Shown one piece after another: positions 1 to 9,472 of a stretch of 64,000 nt of DNA. Origin of the DNA: Mucilaginibacter kameinonensis (GTDB taxonomy: Bacteria > Bacteroidota > Bacteroidia > Sphingobacteriales > Sphingobacteriaceae); the NCBI RefSeq assembly GCF_003675385.1, contig NZ_RCWZ01000005.1, positions 992,001 through 1,056,000 of the forward strand, written 5' to 3'. Position numbers and translations under genes: made by a program. The notes under the pieces were generated by a model. It did not search any database. It worked only from the letters and a program-made list of their open reading frames with translations, and had not been told where the DNA came from. Within the stretch, counting starts at the first letter, position 1, and each line of letters starts with the position of its first letter.

Positions 1-2672
1 ATTCCGACCCGCTTGTTCACGTTGATATAACCTATCACGTAGGTTCGGCCCGGGAGGAGATAGGTAAATCTGGTTTCGCACATTTCTTCGAGCACATGAT
101 GTTCCAGGGTTCGGACCACGTAGCTAATGGAGACCACTTCAAGATCATCACCGAAGCAGGCGGTACCCTGAACGGATCAACCAACCGCGACCGCACCAAT
201 TATTACGAAACCGTACCGGCCAATCAACTGGAAAAAATGCTTTGGCTGGAATCTGACAGGATGGGTTTCCTGCTTGACGCCGTAACACAACAAAAATTTG
301 AAGTTCAGCGCGCAACGGTTAAAAACGAACGCGGGCAGAATTATGATAACCGTCCGTACGGTTTAGTTGGCCAGTACGCTTCAAAAACATTATATCCATA
401 TGGTCACCCCTATTCATGGCTTACCATCGGCTACATCGAGGAGTTAAATAAAGTAGGTGTAAACGACCTTAAAAACTTTTTCCTGAGATGGTACGGCCCT
501 AATAATGCTACGCTTACCATTGGCGGCGATCTTAACCCTAAGCAAACATTAGCCTGGGTAAGCAAATATTTCGGCAGCATCCCGAGAGGCCCGATGGTTA
601 AAAATATGTCATTACCGGCACCGGTATTAAAAGCCGACAGGTACGTATCCTATACGGACAACTACGCTAAGTTCCCGCTGCTATCAATAAGCTATCCGGG
701 CGTTAAAATCTATGACAAAGATATGTCACCGCTTGACGCGTTATCGGCTATCATCGGTCAGGGACGTAACTCTATATTTTATAAAAACTTTGTAAAAACC
801 CGTAAGGCTGCACAGGCAACCATGGGCTCATCTAACACAGAACTTGCCGGCGAGATCAGCATCAGGGTTGTTCCTTTCCCTGGTCAAACTTTGGCCGATG
901 CTAAGAAACTGGTAGATGAATCGTTGGTTGAATTTGAGAAAAAAGGTGTAAGCGATGACGATCTGGCCCGTTTTAAAGCAAGCTCTGAAGCTGATTACAT
1001 CAACAGCCTGTCAAGCGTAAGCGGTAAAGTATCTGAACTGGCGCAGGCGCAAACTTTTACCTGTAACCCTAACCAAATTGGCCGCGAACTGGCTGCCATC
1101 CGTGCGGTTACAAAAGAAGATGTAATGCGCGTTTACAACCAATACGTTAAAGGCAAACCAGCCGTAATATTAAGCGTACTGCCTAAAGGCGGCAACTTGC
1201 AGCCGGTAGCCCCTGATAACTTCACCGTTGATACAACCGGCTACAAAGCGCCTGACTACGGTTACAAAGGCCTGGTTTACCACAAACCAAAAGATAGTTT
1301 TGACCGTGCTGCAAAACCTGGTGTTGGTGCTAACCCGGCTATTAAGGTTCCGGCTATATGGTCGGCCAATACGCCAAATGGCATCAATATCATCGGCACA
1401 CAAAATAATGAGATCCCTTCGGTATCTATGACTATCGCTATTAAAGGCGGCGGTTTGTTTGCGATCAATGATCCATCTAAGGCAGGTCTGGCAAATATTG
1501 TTGCCCGCATGATGAACGAAGAAACCCAGAAATACACCGCTGAAGATTTTAACTCCGAATTGGATAAACTGGGCAGCAGCATTACCTTTTACGCCAGTTT
1601 AGACCAGATTGGTGCCGAGGTATCATCACTCACCAAAAACCTGGGTAAAACCATGTCGCTGCTGGAAGAAAGGTTATACCACCCTAAATTTACTCAGGAC
1701 GCGCTCGACAGGATTAAGAAACAAACGTTAGAAGGCTTTAAGCAAGCGAAAACCCAACCTGCAGGTGTTGCCAGCACTGTTTACAGCAAAATACTTTACG
1801 GTACAGACAATGTACGTACTTACGCAGCCGGTGGCAACGAAGAAACCGTTGCCGGTATAACTTTACAGGATGTTCAGGATTATTATGATAAAAACTTTGC
1901 TCCGTCATTAACAAAAATTGTGGTGGTGGGTGATGTTAGCGAAGCATCAGCAAAAAGTGCACTTGCTTTCTTAAACTCATGGAAAGATAAAAAGGTAACA
2001 GTTCCTGCCCCGGTTGAGGGCAAGACGTTTGATAAAACAACTTTATATCTTGTTGATATCCGGGGCGCAGCACAATCAGAGATCAGGATCGGCTATCTTG
2101 ATAAACTTAACTATGATGCAACCGGTGATTACTATAAACTGAACATTGCCAACTACATTTTAGGTGGCGCGTTCAACAGCCATATTAACCTTAACCTAAG
2201 GGAGAAGAAAGGCTGGACTTATGGTGCCCGCTCATCATTCAGCTCGGGTAAATATGGCGGCGACTTTACCGCATCGGCCGGGGTATTGGCTACCGCTACA
2301 GATAGCTCGGTGGTTGAATTCATGAAGGAGATCACCAATTATCAAAAAACAGGTATTACCGCTGATGAATTGAAGTTTACACAAACTTCGATAGGTCAGA
2401 GTGATGCACGCCGTTATGAAACCAATGCGCAAAAAGCAGCCTTTTTATCACGCATTCAGGAATATGATCTGAAGCCAACTTATGTTGATGAGCAAAACAA
2501 GATCTTATCAAGCATTACCCCTGCTGAGATCAACACGCTCGCTTCAAAATATCTTATCCCAGACAACATGATCATCTTAGTTGTTGGCGATAAAGCAAGG
2601 ATTGCTCCGGGCTTACAAAAATTGGGGTACCCTATTGTTGAACTTGATGTTGATGGCAAGCCGAAGCAATAA
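1..2672 (+). CDS. M16 family zinc metallopeptidase (5' truncated)
   Basis: The open frame runs from the window edge (first full codon at 3) to TAA at 2670-2672; the true start lies upstream. The inverted zinc motif HxxEH of M16 (insulinase/pitrilysin) peptidases is visible as HFFEH at bases 81-95, just before the first in-frame ATG at 96, so that ATG is not the start. About 890 residues are present, fitting a two-module M16 protein of roughly 930-950 residues: an active N-terminal module and a C-terminal module with the family motif around RGAAQSEIRIGY and LREKKGWTYGARS. Bacteroidota members are usually secreted or periplasmic proteases, but the signal peptide is outside the window. A strong hairpin follows the stop. 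The family call is certain; the substrate is not known. Confidence 0.93.
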   Translation, partial: SDPLVHVDITYHVGSAREEIGKSGFAHFFEHMMFQGSDHVANGDHFKIITEAGGTLNGSTNRDRTNYYETVPANQLEKMLWLESDRMGFLLDAVTQQKFEVQRATVKNERGQNYDNRPYGLVGQYASKTLYPYGHPYSWLTIGYIEELNKVGVNDLKNFFLRWYGPNNATLTIGGDLNPKQTLAWVSKYFGSIPRGPMVKNMSLPAPVLKADRYVSYTDNYAKFPLLSISYPGVKIYDKDMSPLDALSAIIGQGRNSIFYKNFVKTRKAAQATMGSSNTELAGEISIRVVPFPGQTLADAKKLVDESLVEFEKKGVSDDDLARFKASSEADYINSLSSVSGKVSELAQAQTFTCNPNQIGRELAAIRAVTKEDVMRVYNQYVKGKPAVILSVLPKGGNLQPVAPDNFTVDTTGYKAPDYGYKGLVYHKPKDSFDRAAKPGVGANPAIKVPAIWSANTPNGINIIGTQNNEIPSVSMTIAIKGGGLFAINDPSKAGLANIVARMMNEETQKYTAEDFNSELDKLGSSITFYASLDQIGAEVSSLTKNLGKTMSLLEERLYHPKFTQDALDRIKKQTLEGFKQAKTQPAGVASTVYSKILYGTDNVRTYAAGGNEETVAGITLQDVQDYYDKNFAPSLTKIVVVGDVSEASAKSALAFLNSWKDKKVTVPAPVEGKTFDKTTLYLVDIRGAAQSEIRIGYLDKLNYDATGDYYKLNIANYILGGAFNSHINLNLREKKGWTYGARSSFSSGKYGGDFTASAGVLATATDSSVVEFMKEITNYQKTGITADELKFTQTSIGQSDARRYETNAQKAAFLSRIQEYDLKPTYVDEQNKILSSITPAEINTLASKYLIPDNMIILVVGDKARIAPGLQKLGYPIVELDVDGKPKQ

Positions 2673-2693
2673 GTTAACATAACAGCAAGCTGC

Positions 2694-2731
2694 AAATCCC
2701 CTTATGTCGATATTGGCATAAGGGGATTTTT
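2694..2731 (+). terminator. Rho-independent terminator of the M16 peptidase gene
   Basis: Perfect 13-bp stem (AAATCCCCTTATG at 2694-2706 pairing with 2717-2729), 10-nt loop, then a T run. It lies 21 nt past the stop codon. Confidence 0.85.
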
Positions 2732-2944
2732 ATTCTGACAATCAATACATTGCTAAAAACTATAGCCATCAATGCTATTATTTCTGTAGGTTCTCTGCAA
2801 CTGAAAAGTTACCATCAAAAACCTATTTATTAACACACACTTAACCTAAATTAAATACAGAAAATTCAATTTTGGATTAAGTTTTTATCGGCACAAAAGG
2901 TGCTGTTTCGTTGGGTTCAGGTTTTATTTCTGCCAGAAAAACAA

Positions 2945-3538
2945 ATGAGTATCGTAAAGGGAATTTTTGGGCAAAAAAATAACGCTACCACTTCAGCAGA
3001 AAATGTTGATCTGGATGTTCTCTTCAAACAATATTACGACAGGCTGGTATACTTCTCTCTCCAGTTTATTAAAGATAAAGACCAGGCCGAAGATATTGTA
3101 CAGGATGCTTTCATTAAATACTGGAACCAACGCGAAAGTGTTGTGCAGGATAAGATAGCTATCAAAAACTTCCTGTACAGTACCGTTCGTAACGCAAGCT
3201 TAAATATTATAAGACATGGTAAAGTTGTTGAAGCCTATATTCAGCAACAAGGTAATACCGAACCGGAAGAACCACCGGTAATTGAAGCCATCATCACTGC
3301 CGAAGCTGTTGCCGAAATCCATGCCGCCCTGCATTCACTACCCGAAAGTCACCGCACCATATCAATCATGGGGTATTTTGATGGTAAACAGAACCAGGAA
3401 ATTGCCGATGAATTGGACATGTCAGTAAATACCGTTAAAAAACAAAAGCAACGCGCCCTTGAACTGATGCGCGTAAAACTTTCACCCGAAATGTTTACTG
3501 CGTTTATAGCGCTTGGTTTGAGCTTTTTTAAAAAGTAA
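2945..3538 (+). CDS. ECF RNA polymerase sigma factor (FecI type)
   Basis: Sigma-70 family, extracytoplasmic function type, 197 residues. Region 2 is seen near residues 25-75 (LFKQYYDRLVYFS, AEDIVQDAFIKYW) and region 4, the -35 binding helix-turn-helix, near 140-185 (LPESHRTI, NQEIADELDMSVNTVKKQK). The frame is open back to a GTG at 2900, but the ATG at 2945 gives the usual N-terminus, so I chose it. The next gene is a FecR-type anti-sigma factor and the one after is a TonB receptor with an STN signalling domain: the standard trans-envelope signalling trio. It should direct transcription of the downstream receptor locus. The 334-base gap before fecR is filled by a nested palindrome. Confidence 0.93.
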   Translation: MSIVKGIFGQKNNATTSAENVDLDVLFKQYYDRLVYFSLQFIKDKDQAEDIVQDAFIKYWNQRESVVQDKIAIKNFLYSTVRNASLNIIRHGKVVEAYIQQQGNTEPEEPPVIEAIITAEAVAEIHAALHSLPESHRTISIMGYFDGKQNQEIADELDMSVNTVKKQKQRALELMRVKLSPEMFTAFIALGLSFFKK

Positions 3539-3606
3539 ATTAATTACACTTCAATTCTGTTACTGAAATACACAGGTAACGGCTGAAAAAAATTCTTGTT
3601 TGTAGG

Positions 3607-3747
3607 AGGCACCTACGGAGCCCACCATTTTCCTTTTTTTCACTATAAACATGATACTCCTCCGGAGTACTAATCACATTTTGAAACTCCGGAGGAGTAC
3701 CATGTTTGTAGCAAGGCATTTGTAAAAGTAAAAGCTCCGTAGGTGCC
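3607..3747. repeat. REPIN-like nested palindrome between sigma and anti-sigma genes
   Basis: Outer arms GGCACCTACGGAGC (3608-3621) and its exact complement (3734-3747). Inside lie 22-nt inner arms at 3647-3668 and 3686-3707 with one mismatch. Each inner arm is itself a small hairpin (TACTCC..GGAGTA), so the unit looks like two REP palindromes in inverted orientation. The rest of the 3539-3872 gap holds no gene; AT-rich sequence at 3780-3872 is probably the fecR leader. Confidence 0.8.
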
Positions 3748-3872
3748 CCCTATCAGATATTTTCTCAAACAAGTTTTAATCCAGTCGCTCCCTCTCAAAA
3801 AAAATTAAAAAAATATTCACCTCACTTTATCCACTTTTAAAATGAAGGTGTCTTTATGTACGAAAAGGAAAA

Positions 3873-5063
3873 ATGAATAATTACGACTCATACTTTGACC
3901 TGGGCCAGTTGATCGCGAAATATATGCGAAACGAGTTGAGCGACCAGGAAAAACTCCAGCTTGACCAATGGCTTCAGGCTGATGCCCGCAACCAGGAATT
4001 ATTCAAAAAACTAACCGATGAACATCTGCTCAATAATGAGCTGGAAACCTTTTCGGCAACTGATAAAGCTAAAGCATGGCATAATATTACCAAAAGCACG
4101 GGGTTTAAACGCAAAAATAACAAACTGCGGTGGGTTGGATACGCCGCAGCCGTGCTTTTACTGGCCGCATTAACCATTACCCTAAATAAACGCCAAACTG
4201 CAGAGCAGCCACAAAACCTGGCCAATCAACACAAAGACATTCCCCCGGGAACTAACAAAGCTGTACTTACGCTTGCCGATGGATCGACCATAGTTTTGGA
4301 TAGCGCCAAACACGGGCAAATTGCAAATCAGCAAAATGTGGTGATCAGGGAAGATAAGGATGGCAAGGTAGTTTACGAGGCTACGCATGAAACTCAAGGG
4401 CCTACTGCCCCTGTTACTACCGAGACTATTGCTATGAATATGCTGGCTACCCCACGCGGCGGTCAATACCAGGTTGTTTTGCCCGATGGCACAAAGGTTT
4501 GGTTAAACGCTGCATCGTCACTGAAATATCCAACCACATTTACAGGCAATGAGCGCAGGGTTGAACTTACAGGCGAGGCGTATTTTGAGGTAAGTAAAGA
4601 TCCGTCGAAACCCTTTAACGTAAAAACCGCGAGCCAAACGGTTACAGTGTTAGGCACGCATTTTAACATTAACAGTTATGCCGATGAGGGTGTCACTAAA
4701 ACTACCCTGCTTGAAGGCAGTGTGAGGGTTACCGGCAACTCTGGACAATCGGTTAAAATAAAACCGGGCGAGCAGGCTGTCAACACTTTAAGCAACATCA
4801 ACATTAATGAGAATGCCAACATTGACGAGGCAGTGGCCTGGAAAAACGGAAAATTTGTTTTCAGCAATACCGATCTGCAAACCATTATGCGCCAGCTATC
4901 CCGTTGGTATGATGTGGATGTAGAGTACCAGGGCAAAACAGCGCAAAAACATTACATGGGGCGCATTTCACGCAATGTACCTGTGTCACAAATATTTGAA
5001 ATCCTTAAAACAAGCGGCTTAAACTTCACAATTAACGGGAGGAAGATTATAGTAAAATCATAA
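3873..5063 (+). CDS. FecR-type anti-sigma factor
   Basis: 396 residues: cytoplasmic sigma-binding part (about 1-80), one membrane helix (about 86-104, WVGYAAAVLLLAALTITL), periplasmic FecR domain (about 185-295, with LPDGTKVWLNAASSLKYP and GEAYFEVSKDPSKPFNV) and a C-terminal DUF4974-like module (about 320-396, WYDVDVEYQ, ISRNVPVSQI). The family holds its ECF sigma partner inactive until the receptor's STN domain signals across the periplasm. Partners sit on both sides: sigma upstream, receptor downstream. Start ATG follows an AT-rich leader without a Shine-Dalgarno sequence, normal for this phylum. Confidence 0.95.
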   Translation: MNNYDSYFDLGQLIAKYMRNELSDQEKLQLDQWLQADARNQELFKKLTDEHLLNNELETFSATDKAKAWHNITKSTGFKRKNNKLRWVGYAAAVLLLAALTITLNKRQTAEQPQNLANQHKDIPPGTNKAVLTLADGSTIVLDSAKHGQIANQQNVVIREDKDGKVVYEATHETQGPTAPVTTETIAMNMLATPRGGQYQVVLPDGTKVWLNAASSLKYPTTFTGNERRVELTGEAYFEVSKDPSKPFNVKTASQTVTVLGTHFNINSYADEGVTKTTLLEGSVRVTGNSGQSVKIKPGEQAVNTLSNININENANIDEAVAWKNGKFVFSNTDLQTIMRQLSRWYDVDVEYQGKTAQKHYMGRISRNVPVSQIFEILKTSGLNFTINGRKIIVKS

Positions 5064-5123
5064 CAAAATCCAATATGTGGTAAACGGCCAGGCCGGTTTA
5101 CTAAAAGTTGGCCCATAAAAAAA

Positions 5124-5148
5124 CCGAAAGTGTTGCGACCACTTCCGG
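5124..5148 (+). terminator. Possible attenuator hairpin between fecR and receptor gene
   Basis: CCGAAAGTG (5124-5132) can pair with CACTTCCGG (5140-5148) with one A-C mismatch, followed by TATATTTT. It could reduce read-through so that the receptor gene is driven mainly by its own sigma-dependent promoter. The 5064-5224 gap shows nothing else I can name. Confidence 0.35.
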
Positions 5149-5224
5149 CTATATTTTGGGGGCTAACATCATCCAAATTATATCGACTAAATACTTTTTA
5201 AACTAATCAACCCAAAACAAAAAT

Positions 5225-8164
5225 ATGGATTTTTCTACATTTCCTGTGCCCTTACACAACGATGGCCGGGTAAATAAATTCAAAAACGCTACCAAAGGTT
5301 TTTTCCGGATGAACCGGGAAACAAAAAGGAAATTTATTATGCGGATTAAGCTTATCGCCGTCCTGTTATTTGCAGTTTGCATGCATCTCAGCGCTAAAAG
5401 TTTCAGCCAAAACATCACTTTAGCCGAAAAAAACAGCAGTCTTCAAACGGTGCTGAACAAAATTGAGCAGCAAAGCGGTTATGATATCTTCATGCAAACC
5501 GAACTGCTTGCCGGCAGCAACAAGGTATCGTTAAATGTAAAAAACGAAGCTTTAACAAAAGTGCTCGACAGGGTATTTAAAGGTCAGCCTGTAACTTATG
5601 CTATTGTAGGCCATACCATTGTAGTAAAGGAAAAAAACGCGCAAACTTCCGCAAACGCGCCGGCTTCATTATATACCGGTAAAGTTATTGACGCTGTTAC
5701 CAAAGAGCCGCTTATTGGTGCTTCGGTAGGTGTTAAAGGCGGAGGCAAAGCTACATCAACCAGTCTTAATGGTACTTTCAAATTAAACCTTGAAAATGGC
5801 GACGGCACTGTGCTGGTAGTTTCCTATATCGGTTATGTAACCAAAGAGATTACGCTTTCAGGCACCACCAATCTTGGCGAAATTGAGCTTAAATCAAGTG
5901 CAAGTGCTATGAATGAAGTTGTGGTAACCGGTGACGTTGCCATCGACCGTAAAACTCCTGTAGCGGTAACAACCATTAACCAACGCTTTATTGAAGAAAA
6001 ACTGGGCAACCAGGATATCCCGCAATTATTAAGTATTGTTCCTGGTGTAATGGCTACTCAAGGCGACGGTGGTTACGGTGATTCACGCATCAACATCCGT
6101 GGTTTCAACAGCGGATCTAAGAAAGGTAACGTGGCTTTAACCATAAACGGCATTCCTGTTAATGATATGGAGAATGGTTCACTGTACTGGTCAGATTTTT
6201 CTGGCCTTACCGATGTAACCACTTCATTGCAGTTACAACGCGGTTTAGGTGCTTCAAAAATCATAGTACCTTCATTTGGTGGTACAATCAATATCACCAC
6301 ACGTGGTACCGAGACCGAAAAAGGCGGCTATATTTCTCAGGGTATCGGTAGCGATGGTTATGAAAAAACAACCGTTTTATTATCAACCGGCTTAGATAAA
6401 AATGGCTGGGCTGCTACCTTCCAGGGCAGCAGGACTCAAGGTCGTGGTAATGCCGATGGTTTAAACTTTTTAGGTTACAACTACTTCTTTAACATTTCAA
6501 AACAGCTTACACCAAGCCAAACCTTATCGCTTTCGGTAATGGGTGCCAATCAAACACATGGTCAACGACCAGACGAACTGATCTCTGACTGGCAAAATGC
6601 GCCTCAGGGCATCCGTTGGAACTATGAGCTGGGTGTAAAAGACGGCAAACAAATCAATCCGTACAATAACAACTTTAGCAAGCCATTATTCTCATTAAAT
6701 CATGAGTGGAATATCAATGGAAGCTCAAGCTTATCAACCGTATTATATGCAACTTACGGCACAGGTGGTGGCGGTGGTATCCAGGGCGAAGCGCCAAGGG
6801 TAAGCAATCTATATTCGCCATATGATTATACAGCTGCCGAAAAAGCGAACTTCGCTAACCCTGACGGTTCTGCAAGCACCTATTTCTATTCATCACACAA
6901 TGATCATACCTGGTATGGTTTACGCAGTACTTACCGTACCGAATTAAGTAAATACCTTAATCTGTCTGCAGGTATCGACGCGAGGTATTACAAAGGCACC
7001 CATTATAAAACTGTTACCGATTTGTTAGGCGCCGATTATGTTTATGATCCGTATACCGGAAGCAGCAATCTTGGCAGTCGTTCGGGCGATATTAACAACC
7101 CCGAACACCGCGCAATGGTTGGCGATAAAATAGGTTATTTCAATAAAGATAATGTGATTTCAGGCGGCGTGTTTGCTCAGGCCGAATATTCAAAGGATGA
7201 TTTCTCGGCCTTTGTAACTGTAACAGGTAGCGGCACCGGCAACCAACGTAACGACTATTATAATTACCTGAACAGCGACCCTAACCAAAGCAGTAAATAC
7301 GTAAACTTTTTCAACTACCAGGCTAAAGGTGGTGCCAACTATAATATCAATGAGGCAATGAACGTGTTTGCCAATGTTGGCTACATGACTAAAGCGCCTT
7401 ATTTTGATAACGTTTTCCAAAAGTTCACCAATACCATCAATCCAAATTCGGTATCTGAGAAATTACTGAGCTATGAGTTGGGATATGGCCTTAAACTGGC
7501 ACATTTCAGCGCCAAATTAAACGCTTACAGAACACAGTATAATGACGAGTCGTTTGCTACATCATACTTTGACCAACCAACTAATCAGCTTTATACCGTT
7601 AACGTGGCAGGCGTTGACGAATTACACCAGGGTTTGGAGCTTGAGATGAAATTAAAGCCGATTAAAGAAATTACGCTGAACGGTATGCTGTCTTATGGCG
7701 ATTGGCGCTACACCAACGATGCTGGCCCGACCACAGTTTATAACTCACAGCAACAGGCTGTTAAAACCGTTAACAAAGTTTACTTAAAAGACATTAAAGT
7801 TGGCGATGCAGCACAAACTACTGCTGCTTTAGGCGCCGATATTGATGTATTGCCAGATCTGACTATTGGTGGTAACTATTTTTACTATGGTAACTACTAT
7901 TCAGATTTCAACTTTGCAAATGCTGGTCAACCCAATATGCACCCTTACAAATTGCCAAACTATTCTATCTGGAACCTTAATGGTGTATTCAGGTTTAAAA
8001 TTGCAGGTTTGAATGCTGTGTTAATCGGCAACGTAAACAACCTGCTTAATACCAAATACATAGCCGACTCTTACGACGGTAACCTAACCGGTAATGCGGC
8101 CAACGCATTAGTTTACTACGGTTTAGGCAGAACATTTGTAACCAGTTTAAAAATTAAATTTTAA
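5225..8164 (+). CDS. TonB-dependent outer-membrane receptor with STN signalling domain
   Basis: 979 residues from the first ATG. Later in-frame ATGs at 5309 and 5339 are possible starts; the hydrophobic signal (MRIKLIAVLLFAVCMHLSAK) begins at the last of these. Domains in order: signal peptide; STN/secretin-like domain (about 62-135, LQTVLNKIEQQSGYDIF); carboxypeptidase-regulatory-like fold (about 148-215, GKVIDAVTKEPLIGASV); plug with the TonB box region and INIRGFNSG, about 230-375; then a 22-strand-type barrel ending in TSLKIKF. The STN domain fits regulation through the adjacent FecR and sigma factor. No SusD gene follows; instead there is a repetitive lipoprotein and a secreted nuclease, so the cargo may be nucleic-acid breakdown products rather than glycans (inference). 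Confidence 0.94.
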   Translation: MDFSTFPVPLHNDGRVNKFKNATKGFFRMNRETKRKFIMRIKLIAVLLFAVCMHLSAKSFSQNITLAEKNSSLQTVLNKIEQQSGYDIFMQTELLAGSNKVSLNVKNEALTKVLDRVFKGQPVTYAIVGHTIVVKEKNAQTSANAPASLYTGKVIDAVTKEPLIGASVGVKGGGKATSTSLNGTFKLNLENGDGTVLVVSYIGYVTKEITLSGTTNLGEIELKSSASAMNEVVVTGDVAIDRKTPVAVTTINQRFIEEKLGNQDIPQLLSIVPGVMATQGDGGYGDSRINIRGFNSGSKKGNVALTINGIPVNDMENGSLYWSDFSGLTDVTTSLQLQRGLGASKIIVPSFGGTINITTRGTETEKGGYISQGIGSDGYEKTTVLLSTGLDKNGWAATFQGSRTQGRGNADGLNFLGYNYFFNISKQLTPSQTLSLSVMGANQTHGQRPDELISDWQNAPQGIRWNYELGVKDGKQINPYNNNFSKPLFSLNHEWNINGSSSLSTVLYATYGTGGGGGIQGEAPRVSNLYSPYDYTAAEKANFANPDGSASTYFYSSHNDHTWYGLRSTYRTELSKYLNLSAGIDARYYKGTHYKTVTDLLGADYVYDPYTGSSNLGSRSGDINNPEHRAMVGDKIGYFNKDNVISGGVFAQAEYSKDDFSAFVTVTGSGTGNQRNDYYNYLNSDPNQSSKYVNFFNYQAKGGANYNINEAMNVFANVGYMTKAPYFDNVFQKFTNTINPNSVSEKLLSYELGYGLKLAHFSAKLNAYRTQYNDESFATSYFDQPTNQLYTVNVAGVDELHQGLELEMKLKPIKEITLNGMLSYGDWRYTNDAGPTTVYNSQQQAVKTVNKVYLKDIKVGDAAQTTAALGADIDVLPDLTIGGNYFYYGNYYSDFNFANAGQPNMHPYKLPNYSIWNLNGVFRFKIAGLNAVLIGNVNNLLNTKYIADSYDGNLTGNAANALVYYGLGRTFVTSLKIKF

Positions 8165-8184
8165 TAAGATTTTAAGTAATTAAA

Positions 8185-9336
8185 ATGAAAAAGATATCTA
8201 ACATACTGGTACTGGCAGCCCTTGCATTATCGGCCTGCCAAAAACAACCGGTTATTCCAAATACTATGCCTTTGCATAAGGCCAAGCTGACCCAAACACT
8301 GGTTGCGGCCGATTATAAAAAGCTTGATACCTCATCATATGGTTATAAAAACGGCGTTTTTCAATCAGAGGATGACGCTAAACAAACCATTCCGGGACTG
8401 TTGGCCACTGAATATCCGCGCGTTGACGATGGTTCAACCGCCGATGTAACTTTCAACGTAGGTACGCCACAGGTTAAAGTTGCAGACAGTGTTTACAAAA
8501 ACGTAGCGTATACGCTAACCAACGCTGATTATTTACTGTTACCGGGCAACAAGTTCACCGATTTTACGGCTGCTCAAATACTTTCATGGTTGCCTTACGG
8601 GCCTAAAACATCATCTCCTAAAGCTAACCAGCTGGCGGTGTTAACTTTTAATTATTACTCGGGCAGTGTATCTGTACAAACATTTGGATATATGTATTTA
8701 AATGGTGCCTGGCAGCAAATTTATCTTTTGTCGCCAGCTCAGTACGCCTCAATCGGTCGCTCAAACCATAACGAGTTTGTTGCTACCGATAATGTGAGCA
8801 GTGTCAACACTTATATCGGTGCATTATTAAAAGCCGACTTAAGCATATCTGCAACCGCACAGGTTGGCGATATCCAATATGTAAGCTATAACTACTATGA
8901 TGGTACTACTGATTTTCAAAAAGTAACAGCCTTCGCGTTTGATGGCAGCAACTGGGTTTCCGGTTCAACTCCGCGCACTTTATCGTTTGAGCGTGCAAGT
9001 GGCAAATGGGTAGTAAGCAGCACCGTTAGCTATACCCTTGTTAAAGATGATTACGTTTACATTGGCACACAAACCACCGTAGGTACCCAGGCTGCAAGGG
9101 ACAACGTTGCCAAATACCCCGACTTTAACATCAGTGCTACAACCGATGCTACTTACTGGAGCGATGCAGATCTGAATGCTGCTATGATAGCCGTGTTAAC
9201 AGAGAAATTTAAAACTACCGCACTTCCAAACCAAAAATTTGTGGTTACCTATGTTGTTTACAGCTTTGGTAAAACCTCAAACGTCAGCAAAACTTTCGTA
9301 TTCGACGGAACAAATTTCGTAGTTCCGCAATCGTAA
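8185..9336 (+). CDS. Surface lipoprotein with three internal repeats, unknown function
   Basis: 383 residues, 20 nt after the receptor gene and presumably co-transcribed. Type II signal peptide with lipobox LSAC (Cys18). No family recognised. Internal repetition is visible: three beta-rich units at about 150-179, 229-258 and 352-380 (LNGAWQQI, FDGSNWVSG, FDGTNFVVP are equivalent ends) and a second paired motif, VAYTLTNADYLLLPG (107-121) against VSYTLVKDDYVYIG (281-294). This suggests two or three tandem copies of one alpha/beta module. Its place directly after a TonB receptor is where SusD-like or other substrate-capture lipoproteins usually sit, so a surface binding role is likely but unproven. 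A strong terminator follows. Confidence 0.85.
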   Translation: MKKISNILVLAALALSACQKQPVIPNTMPLHKAKLTQTLVAADYKKLDTSSYGYKNGVFQSEDDAKQTIPGLLATEYPRVDDGSTADVTFNVGTPQVKVADSVYKNVAYTLTNADYLLLPGNKFTDFTAAQILSWLPYGPKTSSPKANQLAVLTFNYYSGSVSVQTFGYMYLNGAWQQIYLLSPAQYASIGRSNHNEFVATDNVSSVNTYIGALLKADLSISATAQVGDIQYVSYNYYDGTTDFQKVTAFAFDGSNWVSGSTPRTLSFERASGKWVVSSTVSYTLVKDDYVYIGTQTTVGTQAARDNVAKYPDFNISATTDATYWSDADLNAAMIAVLTEKFKTTALPNQKFVVTYVVYSFGKTSNVSKTFVFDGTNFVVPQS

Positions 9337-9347
9337 TATCTTATACC

Positions 9348-9382
9348 AACAGGCCCGGTATACTGGCCGGGCCTGTTTTTTT
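9348..9382 (+). terminator. Rho-independent terminator after the lipoprotein gene
   Basis: Perfect 11-bp GC-rich stem (AACAGGCCCGG at 9348-9358 with 9367-9377) followed by a run of T. It ends the receptor-lipoprotein transcript, so the nuclease gene downstream needs its own promoter. Confidence 0.9.
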
Positions 9383-9412
9383 CTCCCCTAAATCTTTCCT
9401 GGTTTTAAAAAA

Positions 9413-9445
9413 TTTGCACAGCGTAAACGCATTGGCTGTACTTTG
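9413..9445 (+). promoter_or_regulatory. Putative Bacteroidota promoter of the nuclease gene
   Basis: TTTG at 9413-9416, 22 nt, then TACTTTG at 9439-9445, close to the TTG / TAnnTTTG consensus (one base short). It sits between the upstream terminator and the ATG at 9473, leaving a leader of about 20-25 nt. Confidence 0.55.
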
Positions 9446-9472
9446 TATTTATCTATCATAAAAACAACAATT

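Noticed and set aside
5225..9336. SusC/SusD polysaccharide utilisation locus
   Set aside because: The lipoprotein does not show SusD features and no glycoside hydrolase or polysaccharide lyase gene is present.
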